This document shows positions 51,380-59,622 of a stretch of 64,000 bases of DNA, one piece after another. Each line of letters begins with the position of its first letter. The stretch's first letter is position 1. Below the pieces are notes generated by a model. It was not told the origin of the DNA. It saw only the letters and a program-made list of their open reading frames with translations, and did no database searches. A program made the position numbers and the translations under genes. The DNA is from Bradyrhizobium sp. WSM3983 (GTDB taxonomy: Bacteria > Pseudomonadota > Alphaproteobacteria > Rhizobiales > Xanthobacteraceae), in the NCBI RefSeq assembly GCF_000473045.1, contig NZ_AXAY01000001.1:454931-518930 (forward strand), read 5' to 3'.

Positions 51380-53443
51380 ATGAATTACGGCATCGCCTTT
51401 ACGCCGCTTGTCCCCGCGATCGTCCTGTGGATCGCGCTTGCTGCGACCGTGGTCATCGCAATCGTGCTGCTGCTTGCGCGGGCGCGCGGCGCAGCAGTGC
51501 GCGTGGCTGCACTGGCGCTGTTTTTGCTGGCGCTCGCCAATCCCTCCTTCACGCGCGAGGACCGCGATCCGCTCACCTCGGTCGCCGCCGTCGTGGTCGA
51601 CAAGAGCCCGAGCCAAAATTTCGGCAAGCGCAACCAGGAAGCCGCGAAGGCGCAGGAGGCGCTGGTCGACAGCCTGAAGAAGATCAAGGGGCTTGAGGTA
51701 CGCGTCGTTGATGCCGGACAGGCCGACGGCGAAACCGACGGCACAAAGCTGTTCGGCGCAGTGGCCTCCGCATTGTCGGACGTTCCGGTCGACCGCGTCG
51801 CCGGCGCGTTCCTGATCACCGACGGCCGCGTCCACGACATTCCGGCCAACGCCGCCGCGCTCGGCTTCCAGGCACCGGTGCAGGCCCTGATCACCGGACA
51901 GAAGGACGAGCGCGATCGCCGCATCGCGATCACGGCGGCGCCGCGCTTCGGCATCGTCGGCCAGAACCAGACCATCACCTACAAGCTCGACGACCAGGGT
52001 GTCACCGGCGAGCGCGCCAAGGTCACGGTTCGCCGCGACGGTGAGGTCATCAACGAGCGCACGCTCTCGAGTGGCCAGAGCGCAAGCGTCGACGTCGAGA
52101 TCAAGCATGCCGGCCCGAACATCGTCGAGATCGAGGCCTCGCCGCTCGAGCGCGAGCTGACACCGGTGAACAATCGCGCGGTCGTCGCCATCGACGGCGT
52201 GCGCGACAAGCTGCGCGTGCTCCTGGTGTCGGGTGAGCCGCATTCCGGCGAACGCACCTGGCGCAACCTCTTGAAGTCCGACGCCAGCGTCGACCTCGTG
52301 CATTTCACAATTCTGCGTCCGCCGGAGAAGCAGGACGGCACGCCGATCAACGAACTGTCGCTGATCGCGTTTCCGACGCGTGAGCTGTTCCAGCAGCACA
52401 TCAACGAATTCCAGCTGATCATCTTCGATCGCTACGCCCGCCAGGGCGTGCTACCGATCGCCTATTTCGACAACATCGCGCGCTATGTGCGCGCGGGCGG
52501 CGCCGTGCTGGTGTCGGCTGGTCCCGACTACGCCTCGACCACCAGCATCTGGCGCACGCCGCTCGACACGGTGCTGCCGGCCGAGCCGGTCGGCGTCACC
52601 GAGAAGCCGTTCTATGCGCATCTCTCCGACATCGGCAAACGCCATCCCGTCACGCGCGGGCTGGAGGGCTCGGCGTTCGAGCCGCCGCACTGGAGCCGCT
52701 TCTTCCGCACCGTCGAGACCCGCAATTCGGTCAACCCGCCGGTGATGACGGGTGCGGACGGCAAGCCGCTGCTGTTTCTGTCGCGCTTCGGCGAGGGCCG
52801 TGTCGCGCTCTTGCTGTCCGACCACATCTGGCTATGGGCGCGCGGCTATGAGGGCGGCGGTCCGCATCTCGATCTGCTCAGGCGGATGTCGCACTGGCTG
52901 ATGAAGCAGCCGGACCTCGACGAAGAGGCACTGCGCCTCCAGGTGCAGGGCAAGGATCTCGTGGTGGTGCGCCAGACCATGGCGGATAGTGTCCAGCCGG
53001 TGAGCGTGACCTCGCCCTCCGGCGTCTCGCATGATCTGACGCTCAGCCCCGGCGACCCCGGCGAGTGGCGCGCCAGCCTGCCGGCCAGCGAGCTCGGCCT
53101 CTGGCAGGCGACCGACGGCACGCTGAAGGCGCTGATCAATGTCGGCCCGACCAATCCGAAGGAGTTTTCGGAAGTCACCTCCACCACCGAGGCATTGAAG
53201 CCGCTGACGCAGGCGACCGGCGGCAGCGCCGTGCGGATCGCGGATGGCGGGAGCGTCGAGCTGCCCCGCATCGTCCCGGTGCGCTCAGCGAGCGTCTTCT
53301 CAGGTGACGGCTGGATGGGCGTTCGGATGCGCGACGCCAGCGTCGTGAAGGGCGTCGGCGTACTGCCGATCTTCGCCGGCCTGATCGGCCTGTTGCTGCT
53401 GCTCGGCGCCTTCGCCGCGACATGGCTGCGTGAAGGGCGCTGA
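51380..53443 (+). CDS. Large membrane protein with VWA/GATase-like domains, last gene of the moxR cluster
   Basis: 687-aa protein. Two N-terminal membrane helices (AIVLWIALAATVVIAIVLLL and VRVAALALFLLALANPS) lead into a VWA-like domain (AAVVVDKSPSQNFGKRN, RVAGAFLITDGRVHD). A beta-sandwich region follows (ITAAPRFGIVGQNQTITYK). A class I glutamine-amidotransferase-like domain (LIIFDRYARQG, GGAVLVSAGPDY, PVTRGLEGSAFEP) occupies about residues 280-480. A final membrane helix is at 660-680. The amidotransferase Cys is not obvious, so this domain is probably non-catalytic. Function is likely shared with the MoxR-DUF58-DUF4159 proteins. Confidence 0.85.
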   Translation: MNYGIAFTPLVPAIVLWIALAATVVIAIVLLLARARGAAVRVAALALFLLALANPSFTREDRDPLTSVAAVVVDKSPSQNFGKRNQEAAKAQEALVDSLKKIKGLEVRVVDAGQADGETDGTKLFGAVASALSDVPVDRVAGAFLITDGRVHDIPANAAALGFQAPVQALITGQKDERDRRIAITAAPRFGIVGQNQTITYKLDDQGVTGERAKVTVRRDGEVINERTLSSGQSASVDVEIKHAGPNIVEIEASPLERELTPVNNRAVVAIDGVRDKLRVLLVSGEPHSGERTWRNLLKSDASVDLVHFTILRPPEKQDGTPINELSLIAFPTRELFQQHINEFQLIIFDRYARQGVLPIAYFDNIARYVRAGGAVLVSAGPDYASTTSIWRTPLDTVLPAEPVGVTEKPFYAHLSDIGKRHPVTRGLEGSAFEPPHWSRFFRTVETRNSVNPPVMTGADGKPLLFLSRFGEGRVALLLSDHIWLWARGYEGGGPHLDLLRRMSHWLMKQPDLDEEALRLQVQGKDLVVVRQTMADSVQPVSVTSPSGVSHDLTLSPGDPGEWRASLPASELGLWQATDGTLKALINVGPTNPKEFSEVTSTTEALKPLTQATGGSAVRIADGGSVELPRIVPVRSASVFSGDGWMGVRMRDASVVKGVGVLPIFAGLIGLLLLLGAFAATWLREGR

Positions 53444-53569
53444 TCTCGCTCCTTGTTATGGCCGCAGGATGTGGCGCACCGAACGGTGCGGCTCATGCCG
53501 ACGCCACACCGGTCGCTCAGGACATGAGAATCACGGTCCAGGCAGCCCAGGAAAATTTGCGGGATCTGG

Positions 53570-54205
53570 TCACGGGCACTTCACCTGAATTTTGTTGGCG
53601 AAGATTTCTCCATAGGTGCTGGAGGAATCGAGCGGCACGGCATCGAGTTGGCTGAGCCGAGCCTGCTCGGCCGGCGTCGGCTGGTGCGGAAGATCGTAGG
53701 TCACGGCGCATTGCGGCGCGCCGTTCAGAGAAACCGGCTTGTCCTTGGCGAATTCGAAATCGACGAAGATCGTGGGGTCGTAGACCTCGATCTGCATGGC
53801 GTTGGCAGAGGCGGCCGCTTTCAGGGGCAAGGTGAAGTGCAGGGTAAGGGCTGCGCTCTTGTATTCGAGCCAATAATCGACCGGGTCGCCGAACTTCAGC
53901 TTCTTGCCGTCGGCGCGCGCGTAGGTGAAATAAGCGTACTCCTTGAGGGAATCCATGTTGGTCTGGGCCAGCGAGGTCAGCTCCTCGCGCGTGTACTGTC
54001 CCTTTTTGGCGTGGGAGATGCCCTGAAGCGCATAGGCCGAAAACATGTCGTCGAAGGTCCATTCATGACGGATGCCCGTCATCCGGCCGTCGGCGGCGTA
54101 GAGAACTTCGCTATGGAACGTCACCCAGACGTGGGGATGCGCCTCCGCACGGTGCACAAGCGACCAAAGCAGAATGACTGCGCAGCAGTAAGACATCAGT
54201 TTCAT
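53570..54205 (-). CDS. DUF1007 periplasmic protein
   Basis: 211-aa secreted protein of the DUF1007 family: signal peptide about 1-22 (LVHRAEA), then HPHVWVTFHSEVLYAADGRM, the conserved HEWTFDDMFSAYAL, FGDPVDYWLEY and CAVTYDLPHQPT. DUF1007 proteins often accompany nickel, cobalt or zinc transporters. Here it neighbours the zinc (Zur) unit, but on the opposite strand and 314 bp from the Zur box. ATG 54205 fits the signal peptide; longer upstream frames do not. Confidence 0.9.
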   Translation of the reverse strand: MKLMSYCCAVILLWSLVHRAEAHPHVWVTFHSEVLYAADGRMTGIRHEWTFDDMFSAYALQGISHAKKGQYTREELTSLAQTNMDSLKEYAYFTYARADGKKLKFGDPVDYWLEYKSAALTLHFTLPLKAAASANAMQIEVYDPTIFVDFEFAKDKPVSLNGAPQCAVTYDLPHQPTPAEQARLSQLDAVPLDSSSTYGEIFANKIQVKCP

Positions 54206-54519
54206 GATGATGTGTTCGCCGAATCGAGAGATTGAGAATCCGTAGCAGCGGGGCCGGGCGAAGAGCCTTGCCGTCCCGATGTTCGCTCCTGCCAAGAGAG
54301 CTGTTCCCTTCTGGTGGTTCCGCAGCTTAAGAACCACCGGCGCCATACTTGGCCGCTTGCCGGCGATCGGGGCGCAATGGACGCGTCGAATGTGGCGACC
54401 GAGGGGCCCTCGACGAACCTGCAATCGTCCGCGCAGTTGCCCACATTCGACGAGTGGACGCAGATGCCCGAAGCGATGCATTGCAGCTTGACGACCTCGG
54501 CCAAGGCGGTGTAGCTGAA
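54206..54519. other. Region between DUF1007 and the Zur box
   Basis: 314 bp. Short open frames occur on both strands, but I recognise none and see no good ribosome-binding site. It may contain the DUF1007 promoter and possibly a small divergent zinc-regulated gene that I cannot support. Confidence 0.35.
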
Positions 54520-54539
54520 TGTAATGTTATAACATTACA
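54520..54539. promoter_or_regulatory. Zur-type box, perfect palindrome
   Basis: TGTAATGTTATAACATTACA is a perfect 20-bp palindrome (22 bp with flanking A/T). The core AATGTTATAACATT matches the zinc-uptake-regulator motif of proteobacteria. It lies 14 bp upstream of a small gene followed by a COG0523 GTPase and a TonB receptor. Zur with zinc would bind here and repress these genes when zinc is plentiful. The zur gene itself is not in the window. Confidence 0.85.
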
Positions 54540-54553
54540 TATCCGGAGCGGCC

Positions 54554-54739
54554 ATGTCCGAGCCTCTGATCGCGGAAATCCTCAGCCTGCCCGTCAACCG
54601 CAAGACGACAGTTAAGGCTCTGACCACGGACGCCGTCATTCGCGGAGTTGACTTCAGGTCCAGGCGTCGGGAGCGAGTTTACGACGCGGACAAGATCTGG
54701 TCCGGGGAGCACACGGTGCTGGACTACACCGAGATCTAA
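54554..54739 (+). CDS. 61-residue protein downstream of the Zur box, unknown
   Basis: Small protein (MSEPLIAEILSLPVNRKTTV ... GEHTVLDYTEI) whose ATG is 14 bp past the Zur box, with CCGGAG upstream. It has a basic middle (FRSRRRERVYD) and an acidic, Tyr-containing end, with no cysteine, histidine cluster or signal peptide. I do not recognise it. Position makes it the first gene of a zinc-repressed transcript, so it may function under zinc starvation. Could also be a remnant of a longer gene. Confidence 0.55.
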   Translation: MSEPLIAEILSLPVNRKTTVKALTTDAVIRGVDFRSRRRERVYDADKIWSGEHTVLDYTEI

Positions 54740-54817
54740 GCCCGTTGCGCCGCGGAGCTCGATGCGGAAGCGCCCGCAAGCCTGTCCTCGACTGTCCACG
54801 TTTGATCCGGAGTGTTC

Positions 54818-56047
54818 ATGAGCAAGCCTCAAATCGCGGGAGACCATCGTCTCCCCGTCACCGTCCTGTCCGGATTCCTTGGCGCGGGCAAGACCACGCT
54901 GCTCAACCACATCCTCAACAACCGGGACGGGATGAAGGTCGCAGTCATCGTCAACGATATGAGCGAGGTGAATATCGACGCCGCGCTGGTGAAGCATGAC
55001 GGCGGACTCTCACGGACCGACGAGAAGCTGGTCGAGATGTCAAACGGCTGCATCTGCTGCACGCTTCGGGATGATCTTCTGAAGGAAGTGCGTCGCCTCG
55101 CCGACGATGGACGCTTCGATTACCTCGTCATCGAATCGACAGGGATTGGCGAACCGCTGCCCGTTGCGACCACCTTCGACTTCCGGGACGAGGATGGGCG
55201 CTCGCTTGCGGATGTCGCGCGGCTCGACACCATGGTCACGGTCGTCGACGCTGTGAATCTGCTGAAAGACTATTCCAGCCAGGACTTCCTGCGTGATCGC
55301 GGCGAGATTGCCGGCGAGGAGGACGAACGCGCCCTCGTCGACCTACTCGTCGAGCAGATCGAATTCGCCGACGTCGTCGTGCTGAACAAGTCCGGGTCCG
55401 CCTCGCTTGAACAACGTGAGTTGGCGCGCAAGATCATTGTCTCGCTCAACGCGGAAGCTCGGATCATCGACGCCGATTATGGGCGCATCCCGCTCGACGC
55501 CATCCTCAACACGGGCCGGTTCGATTTCGAGCGTGCCCAAACCCATCCGCTCTGGTTCAAGGAACTGAACGGTTTCAAGGACCATGTGCCGGAGACCGAG
55601 GAATACGGCATCCGTTCTTTTGTCTATCGCGCCCGTCGTCCGTTCGCGCCAATGGCCTTCAACGCTTTCGTCAGCAAGTCGTGGCCGGGCGTCGTTCGCG
55701 CCAAGGGATTCTTCTGGCTGGCGACCCGCCCCAACTTTGTCGGCGAACTCGCCCAGGCCGGCGCGATGGTCCGGACCTCCAAGCGCGGCCTGTGGTGGGC
55801 CGCTGTGCCGCGCGAGCGCTGGCCGGATAGCCCTGAATGGCACGACAGCATGAAACCCTATCTCGATCGCTTGTGGGGCGACCGGCGTCAGGAAATCGTG
55901 TTCATCGGCCTTGCCGATCAGATGGACGAAATGGCCATCCGCGCCGAACTCGACGCCGCACTGACCGGCATGATTGATGCTTTCACGCCAGATGCCTGGT
56001 GTCATCTCCCCGATCCATTTCCCAGTTGGGACAGGCAAGTGGCGTGA
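54818..56047 (+). CDS. COG0523 (CobW/ZigA-like) GTP-dependent zinc metallochaperone
   Basis: 409-aa G3E-family GTPase. Walker A is GFLGAGKTT (residues 19-27), and the metal-binding motif of the family is C78-I-C80-C81 in [12 protein letters not shown]. The switch and ESTGIGEP region and the base-specificity NKSG follow; the C-terminal CobW_C domain begins about residue 270 ([18 protein letters not shown]). Zur-regulated members are thought to deliver zinc to essential proteins in starvation. ATG 54818 is supported by GGAG with 5-nt spacing; a GTG two codons earlier is in frame. Confidence 0.93.
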   Translation: MSKPQIAGDHRLPVTVLSGFLGAGKTTLLNHILNNRDGMKVAVIVNDMSEVNIDAALVKHDGGLSRTDEKLVEMSNGCICCTLRDDLLKEVRRLADDGRFDYLVIESTGIGEPLPVATTFDFRDEDGRSLADVARLDTMVTVVDAVNLLKDYSSQDFLRDRGEIAGEEDERALVDLLVEQIEFADVVVLNKSGSASLEQRELARKIIVSLNAEARIIDADYGRIPLDAILNTGRFDFERAQTHPLWFKELNGFKDHVPETEEYGIRSFVYRARRPFAPMAFNAFVSKSWPGVVRAKGFFWLATRPNFVGELAQAGAMVRTSKRGLWWAAVPRERWPDSPEWHDSMKPYLDRLWGDRRQEIVFIGLADQMDEMAIRAELDAALTGMIDAFTPDAWCHLPDPFPSWDRQVA

Positions 56048-56192
56048 TGCGCGACATCCGAAGTTGCAGGAATATCACATCGCTTTGTCGAACGAGTTTA
56101 GCGGCTCGGCCAAGGTTGACATCGGTCAAGTCGCCCTGCGACTGTAATTCAGTTGGCAGAGGAATTCTGCCGGCGGCGGGGTGCATTTTCAT

Positions 56193-56597
56193 ATGATGTG
56201 GGTTCGGTCGAACATTCAGCACGGTGCCCGGCTCGCGCTGTTCGCGCTGCTGGTGCAGCTTGTGCTGACGTTCGGCCACAGTCACGGGTTCGCCCAGGCT
56301 GCCCCCGTCATTCACTCGTCACAACAACAAGCTGACAGTCACAAACGCAGTACGGCGATCGATCACGTGTCGGTCGACAAGCAGTCTCCGGCCGGTCCCC
56401 ACCGGGAGCACCCGGCGGAAGACAATTGCGCAATCTGTGCCATGGTCGCGATGGCGGGCACGGTCGTGTTTGCCACACCTCCGTTGCTCGAACTGCCGCA
56501 GGCCGTTCAACTCCTCTACCTCACCACCGACGCCGAATTCATCCATCTGAAATCGGCGGGCCGGGCGTTCCAGCCCCGCGCCCCTCCTGTGTCCTGA
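56193..56597 (+). CDS. DUF2946-like secreted His-rich protein
   Basis: 134-aa exported or membrane-anchored protein. The N-terminal hydrophobic segment (ARLALFALLVQLVLTFGHSH) is followed by a His/Gln-rich stretch (HSSQQQADSHKRS, VDKQSPAGPHREHPAE) and the CxxC motif DNCAICAMVAMAGT typical of DUF2946. The His and Cys residues suggest metal binding. It lies between the ZigA-like GTPase and the TonB receptor, so a role in zinc capture in the periplasm is plausible but unproven. Two consecutive ATGs (56193, 56196) are possible starts. Confidence 0.78.
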   Translation: MMWVRSNIQHGARLALFALLVQLVLTFGHSHGFAQAAPVIHSSQQQADSHKRSTAIDHVSVDKQSPAGPHREHPAEDNCAICAMVAMAGTVVFATPPLLELPQAVQLLYLTTDAEFIHLKSAGRAFQPRAPPVS

Positions 56598-56758
56598 CTT
56601 CCAATATTTGATCACGCTCGCGCCGGTGCCGCCTCACACGCGGACGAAACCTGCAAGAGCAATCGAAGTGGAATTCCGTTGTGCATCGACGGCAGGTAAA
56701 CCACCGATCGACCATTCCGATCGGCGCCTGAGTGGGAATTGAGACGGGGATTGGGACA

Positions 56759-59122
56759 ATGATATTCTTTTCAAGACGCGCGCAGCATTTGGGCGGAGCG
56801 AGTCTGCTCATGCTGTGTGCCGGCGCGACGCCGGCGATCTCACAAGACGCGGCGCCAGCCGAGCTCCCCTCCGTAACGGTTACGGCGCCGAGTCCGATCG
56901 TGCGGCGACACCCGGTCGCGGTGCCGTCGCGTACTGCTGCCCCACGCGTCGCACGCAGGGCCCGCACTCCGCAACCGCAACCGGCGACGCCAGCTGCCGC
57001 AACTGTTGCCGCGGCACCCCAGCAGGGCGTGCTGCCGATCGTGACCGACCAGTTCGCAACAGTTACGGTGGTGCCGAATGAGGAGATCCGCAGGGAGGGT
57101 GGCGCCCAGCTTGGCGATCTCCTGTTCTCCAAACCCGGCATCACCGGTTCGAGCTTTGCGCCCGGCGCTTCCAGCCGGCCGATCATCCGGGGTCTCGACG
57201 TCAACCGCGTCGGTATCCTCGAGAACGGCACCAATGCCGGCGGCGCATCCGATCTCGGCGAAGATCATTTCGTTCCGATCGATCCCCTTGCGACCAACCA
57301 GGTGGAAGTGATCCGTGGGCCCGCGGCGCTTCGCTATGGATCACAGTCGATCGGCGGTGTCGTCGCCGCCACCAACAACCGGATTCCCGACGCGGTGCCG
57401 TCTTGCGCCGCCGCGCCCTTCCAAAGTTACGGCTTGCCAGTCAAGGCACCGCTGGCGTCAGCGCAAACCTCGCCCTGCGTCACGGCCGAGACCCGCACCT
57501 CATTCGACTCCGTCAACCGCGGCGTCGAGGGCGGTATCCTGCTCGACGGCGGCGGCAACAACTTCGCCGTCCATGCCGACGCCTACGGCCGCAACACCTC
57601 CGACTACTACATTCCGGGTTATCCCTATCTGTTCGACAATACGCGGCCTGTCGGCAACCATCAGCCGAACTCGGCAGCCCGGTCGGACGGCGCCTCGATC
57701 GGCGGCTCGTACTTTTTCTTCGGCGGCTTCATTGGCGCGGCGATCACGCAGAACGACGCGCTCTACCACATCCCTGGCATCGACGGCGCCGACCACCAGA
57801 CCCGCATCGATGCGCATCAGACCAAGATCACCATGAAGGGCGAGTACCGGCCGGACGCGGCGGCAATCGATGCAGTCCGATTCTGGGCCGGTGCGACCAA
57901 TTACCGCCACAACGAGATCGGGCTCGCCGACCCGGCCGATCTGACCACCTTGGGCGTCCGGCAGACCTTCACGAACAGGGAGGAGGAGATCCGGGTCGAA
58001 ACGCAGCTGATGCCGTTCAATGTACGCTTTGCGGAGGTGACGACTGCGTTCGGCTTTCAGGTCGGCCATCAGGAGCTGACCGCGCCGAGCCCGGACGACC
58101 CGGGCACACTCTTCAACGGCCTGTGGGACCCGAACCGCAACATGCGCGAAGCGGGTTACGTCTTCAACGAGCTGAAATTCACCGACACGACCAAGGCCCA
58201 GATTGCCGGCCGCATCGAGCATGTCGATCTGAGCGGATCGACGCCCGATTTCCCGGCCGATTTCCTGCCGAACGGCGATCCTCAGACCAGCATTGCGCGC
58301 AACCTGCATTTTACGCCAAAGAGCGGCAGTGTCGGCTTGATCCAGATCCTGCCATACGACCTCGTCGGCAGCCTCACGGCGCAATATGTCGAGCGCGCGC
58401 CCAAGCCCGCCGAGTTGTTTTCGCGCGGCGGACATGACGCCACGGCGACGTTCGACATCGGCAACCCCAACCTGACGATCGAGACCGCCAAAACGGTCGA
58501 GGTCGGCTTGCGCAAGGCGACGGGACCATTGCGATTTGAAGCAACCGCCTACTACACGCGCTTTGACAATTTCATTTTCCGCCGCCTCACCGGCGTGATG
58601 TGCGACGGCGACTTTGCCTCGTGCGGAGCGCCCGATGCAGAGCTCAACCAGGCAGTTTATTCGCAGCGGAACGCGATCTTCCGCGGCGGCGAATTCCAGA
58701 GCCAGGTCGATGTCGGGCCGCTCTACGGCGGCATCTGGGGATTTGAGGACCAGTTTGACATCGTCCGGGCCACCTTCACCGATGGCACCAACGTTCCCCG
58801 GATTCCGCCGGCGCGTATCGGTGCCGGCCTGTTCTGGCGCGACTCCAATTGGCTGACGCGCATCAACCTGTTGCACGCCTTCCCGCAAAGCAATGTCGCG
58901 GAGATCGCCGAGACGCCGACGGCCGGCTATAACCTTCTGAAGGCGGAGGTCACCTACAAGACCAAGCTCGGGCCCAACTGGATCGGCGCGAAAGAAATGT
59001 ATGCGGGCCTGATCGGCAACAATCTTCTCAACGAGAAGATTCGCAATTCGGTCTCCTACAACAAGGACGAGGTCTTGATGCCCGGCATCGGCGTGCGGGC
59101 GTTTGCGAACTTCAAGTTCTAG
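56759..59122 (+). CDS. TonB-dependent receptor, probable zinc uptake (ZnuD-like)
   Basis: 787-aa outer-membrane receptor. After the signal peptide (ending ISQDA) a Pro/Ala-rich linker with a TonB-box-like PSVTVTAPS leads to the plug domain (NEEIRREGGAQLGDLLFSKP, FAPGASSRPIIRGLDVNRVG, QVEVIRGPAALRYGSQSIGG). The 22-strand barrel ends with VRAFANFKF, with terminal Phe. An extracellular loop with paired Cys (VPSCAAAPF, SPCVTAE) is notable. The Zur box and ZigA upstream make zinc the most likely cargo. A GTG nine codons upstream is an alternative start. Confidence 0.92.
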   Translation: MIFFSRRAQHLGGASLLMLCAGATPAISQDAAPAELPSVTVTAPSPIVRRHPVAVPSRTAAPRVARRARTPQPQPATPAAATVAAAPQQGVLPIVTDQFATVTVVPNEEIRREGGAQLGDLLFSKPGITGSSFAPGASSRPIIRGLDVNRVGILENGTNAGGASDLGEDHFVPIDPLATNQVEVIRGPAALRYGSQSIGGVVAATNNRIPDAVPSCAAAPFQSYGLPVKAPLASAQTSPCVTAETRTSFDSVNRGVEGGILLDGGGNNFAVHADAYGRNTSDYYIPGYPYLFDNTRPVGNHQPNSAARSDGASIGGSYFFFGGFIGAAITQNDALYHIPGIDGADHQTRIDAHQTKITMKGEYRPDAAAIDAVRFWAGATNYRHNEIGLADPADLTTLGVRQTFTNREEEIRVETQLMPFNVRFAEVTTAFGFQVGHQELTAPSPDDPGTLFNGLWDPNRNMREAGYVFNELKFTDTTKAQIAGRIEHVDLSGSTPDFPADFLPNGDPQTSIARNLHFTPKSGSVGLIQILPYDLVGSLTAQYVERAPKPAELFSRGGHDATATFDIGNPNLTIETAKTVEVGLRKATGPLRFEATAYYTRFDNFIFRRLTGVMCDGDFASCGAPDAELNQAVYSQRNAIFRGGEFQSQVDVGPLYGGIWGFEDQFDIVRATFTDGTNVPRIPPARIGAGLFWRDSNWLTRINLLHAFPQSNVAEIAETPTAGYNLLKAEVTYKTKLGPNWIGAKEMYAGLIGNNLLNEKIRNSVSYNKDEVLMPGIGVRAFANFKF

Positions 59123-59132
59123 GCTTGTTCCA

Positions 59133-59155
59133 GTCGGGGCCCTAGCGGCCCCGAC
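59133..59155. terminator. Strong hairpin after the TonB receptor
   Basis: GTCGGGGCC (59133-59141) and GGCCCCGAC (59147-59155) form a perfect 9-bp GC stem with a 5-nt loop, 11 nt past the receptor stop. No T-run follows. It lies between convergent genes and may serve both. Confidence 0.65.
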
Positions 59156-59198
59156 GTCTGGTCCTCTCCGCCAGCGCCGCTTTGCGAGCGCCCGCCAA

Positions 59199-59582
59199 TC
59201 ACCTGCGATAGGCGACGCAGTCGATCTCCACCTTGCAATCCACCACCATGCTCGACACCACGCAGGCCCGCGCCGGCGGATTGGCGCCGAAATATTCGGC
59301 GAAGACCTTGTTGAAGCTTTGAAAGTCTCTGGGATCGTCGAGCCAGACGCCGCAACGCACGACATCCCCGGGCTCATAGCCGGCTTCAGTCAGGATGGCG
59401 AGCAGGTTGCGGATCGCCTTGTGCGATTGGGGGATGATGCCGCCCTCAATCACCTCGCCGTTTTCCATCGGCGTCTGCCCCGAAACGTAAAGCCAGCCGT
59501 CGGCCTCGACGGCGCGGGCAAAAGGAAGGTGCTGGCCGCCGGTGCCAGTGCCGCCGGCCGCGCCGTATCGTTTCAAGGTCAT
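59199..59582 (-). CDS. RidA family protein
   Basis: 127-aa Rid-family protein, which hydrolyses reactive enamine/imine intermediates from amino-acid metabolism. The core is LPFARAVEADGWLYVSGQTP, SHKAIRNLLAILTEAGY and the signature PPARACVVSSMVVDCKVEID, with the substrate-binding Arg in PARAC. It is last in a minus-strand set with a D-aminoacylase and an MFS transporter; 40 bp separate it from the aminoacylase. Detoxifying imines formed from released D-amino acids would fit. Confidence 0.93.
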   Translation of the reverse strand: MTLKRYGAAGGTGTGGQHLPFARAVEADGWLYVSGQTPMENGEVIEGGIIPQSHKAIRNLLAILTEAGYEPGDVVRCGVWLDDPRDFQSFNKVFAEYFGANPPARACVVSSMVVDCKVEIDCVAYRR

Positions 59583-59622
59583 GGGTCTTGTCCTGTGTGT
59601 GGTGATTGGACTTGCGGGGCCG

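Noticed and set aside
54206..54504. Cys-containing minus-strand frame between DUF1007 and the Zur box
   Set aside because: Begins at TTG without a ribosome-binding site and resembles no known protein; could not be supported as a gene.
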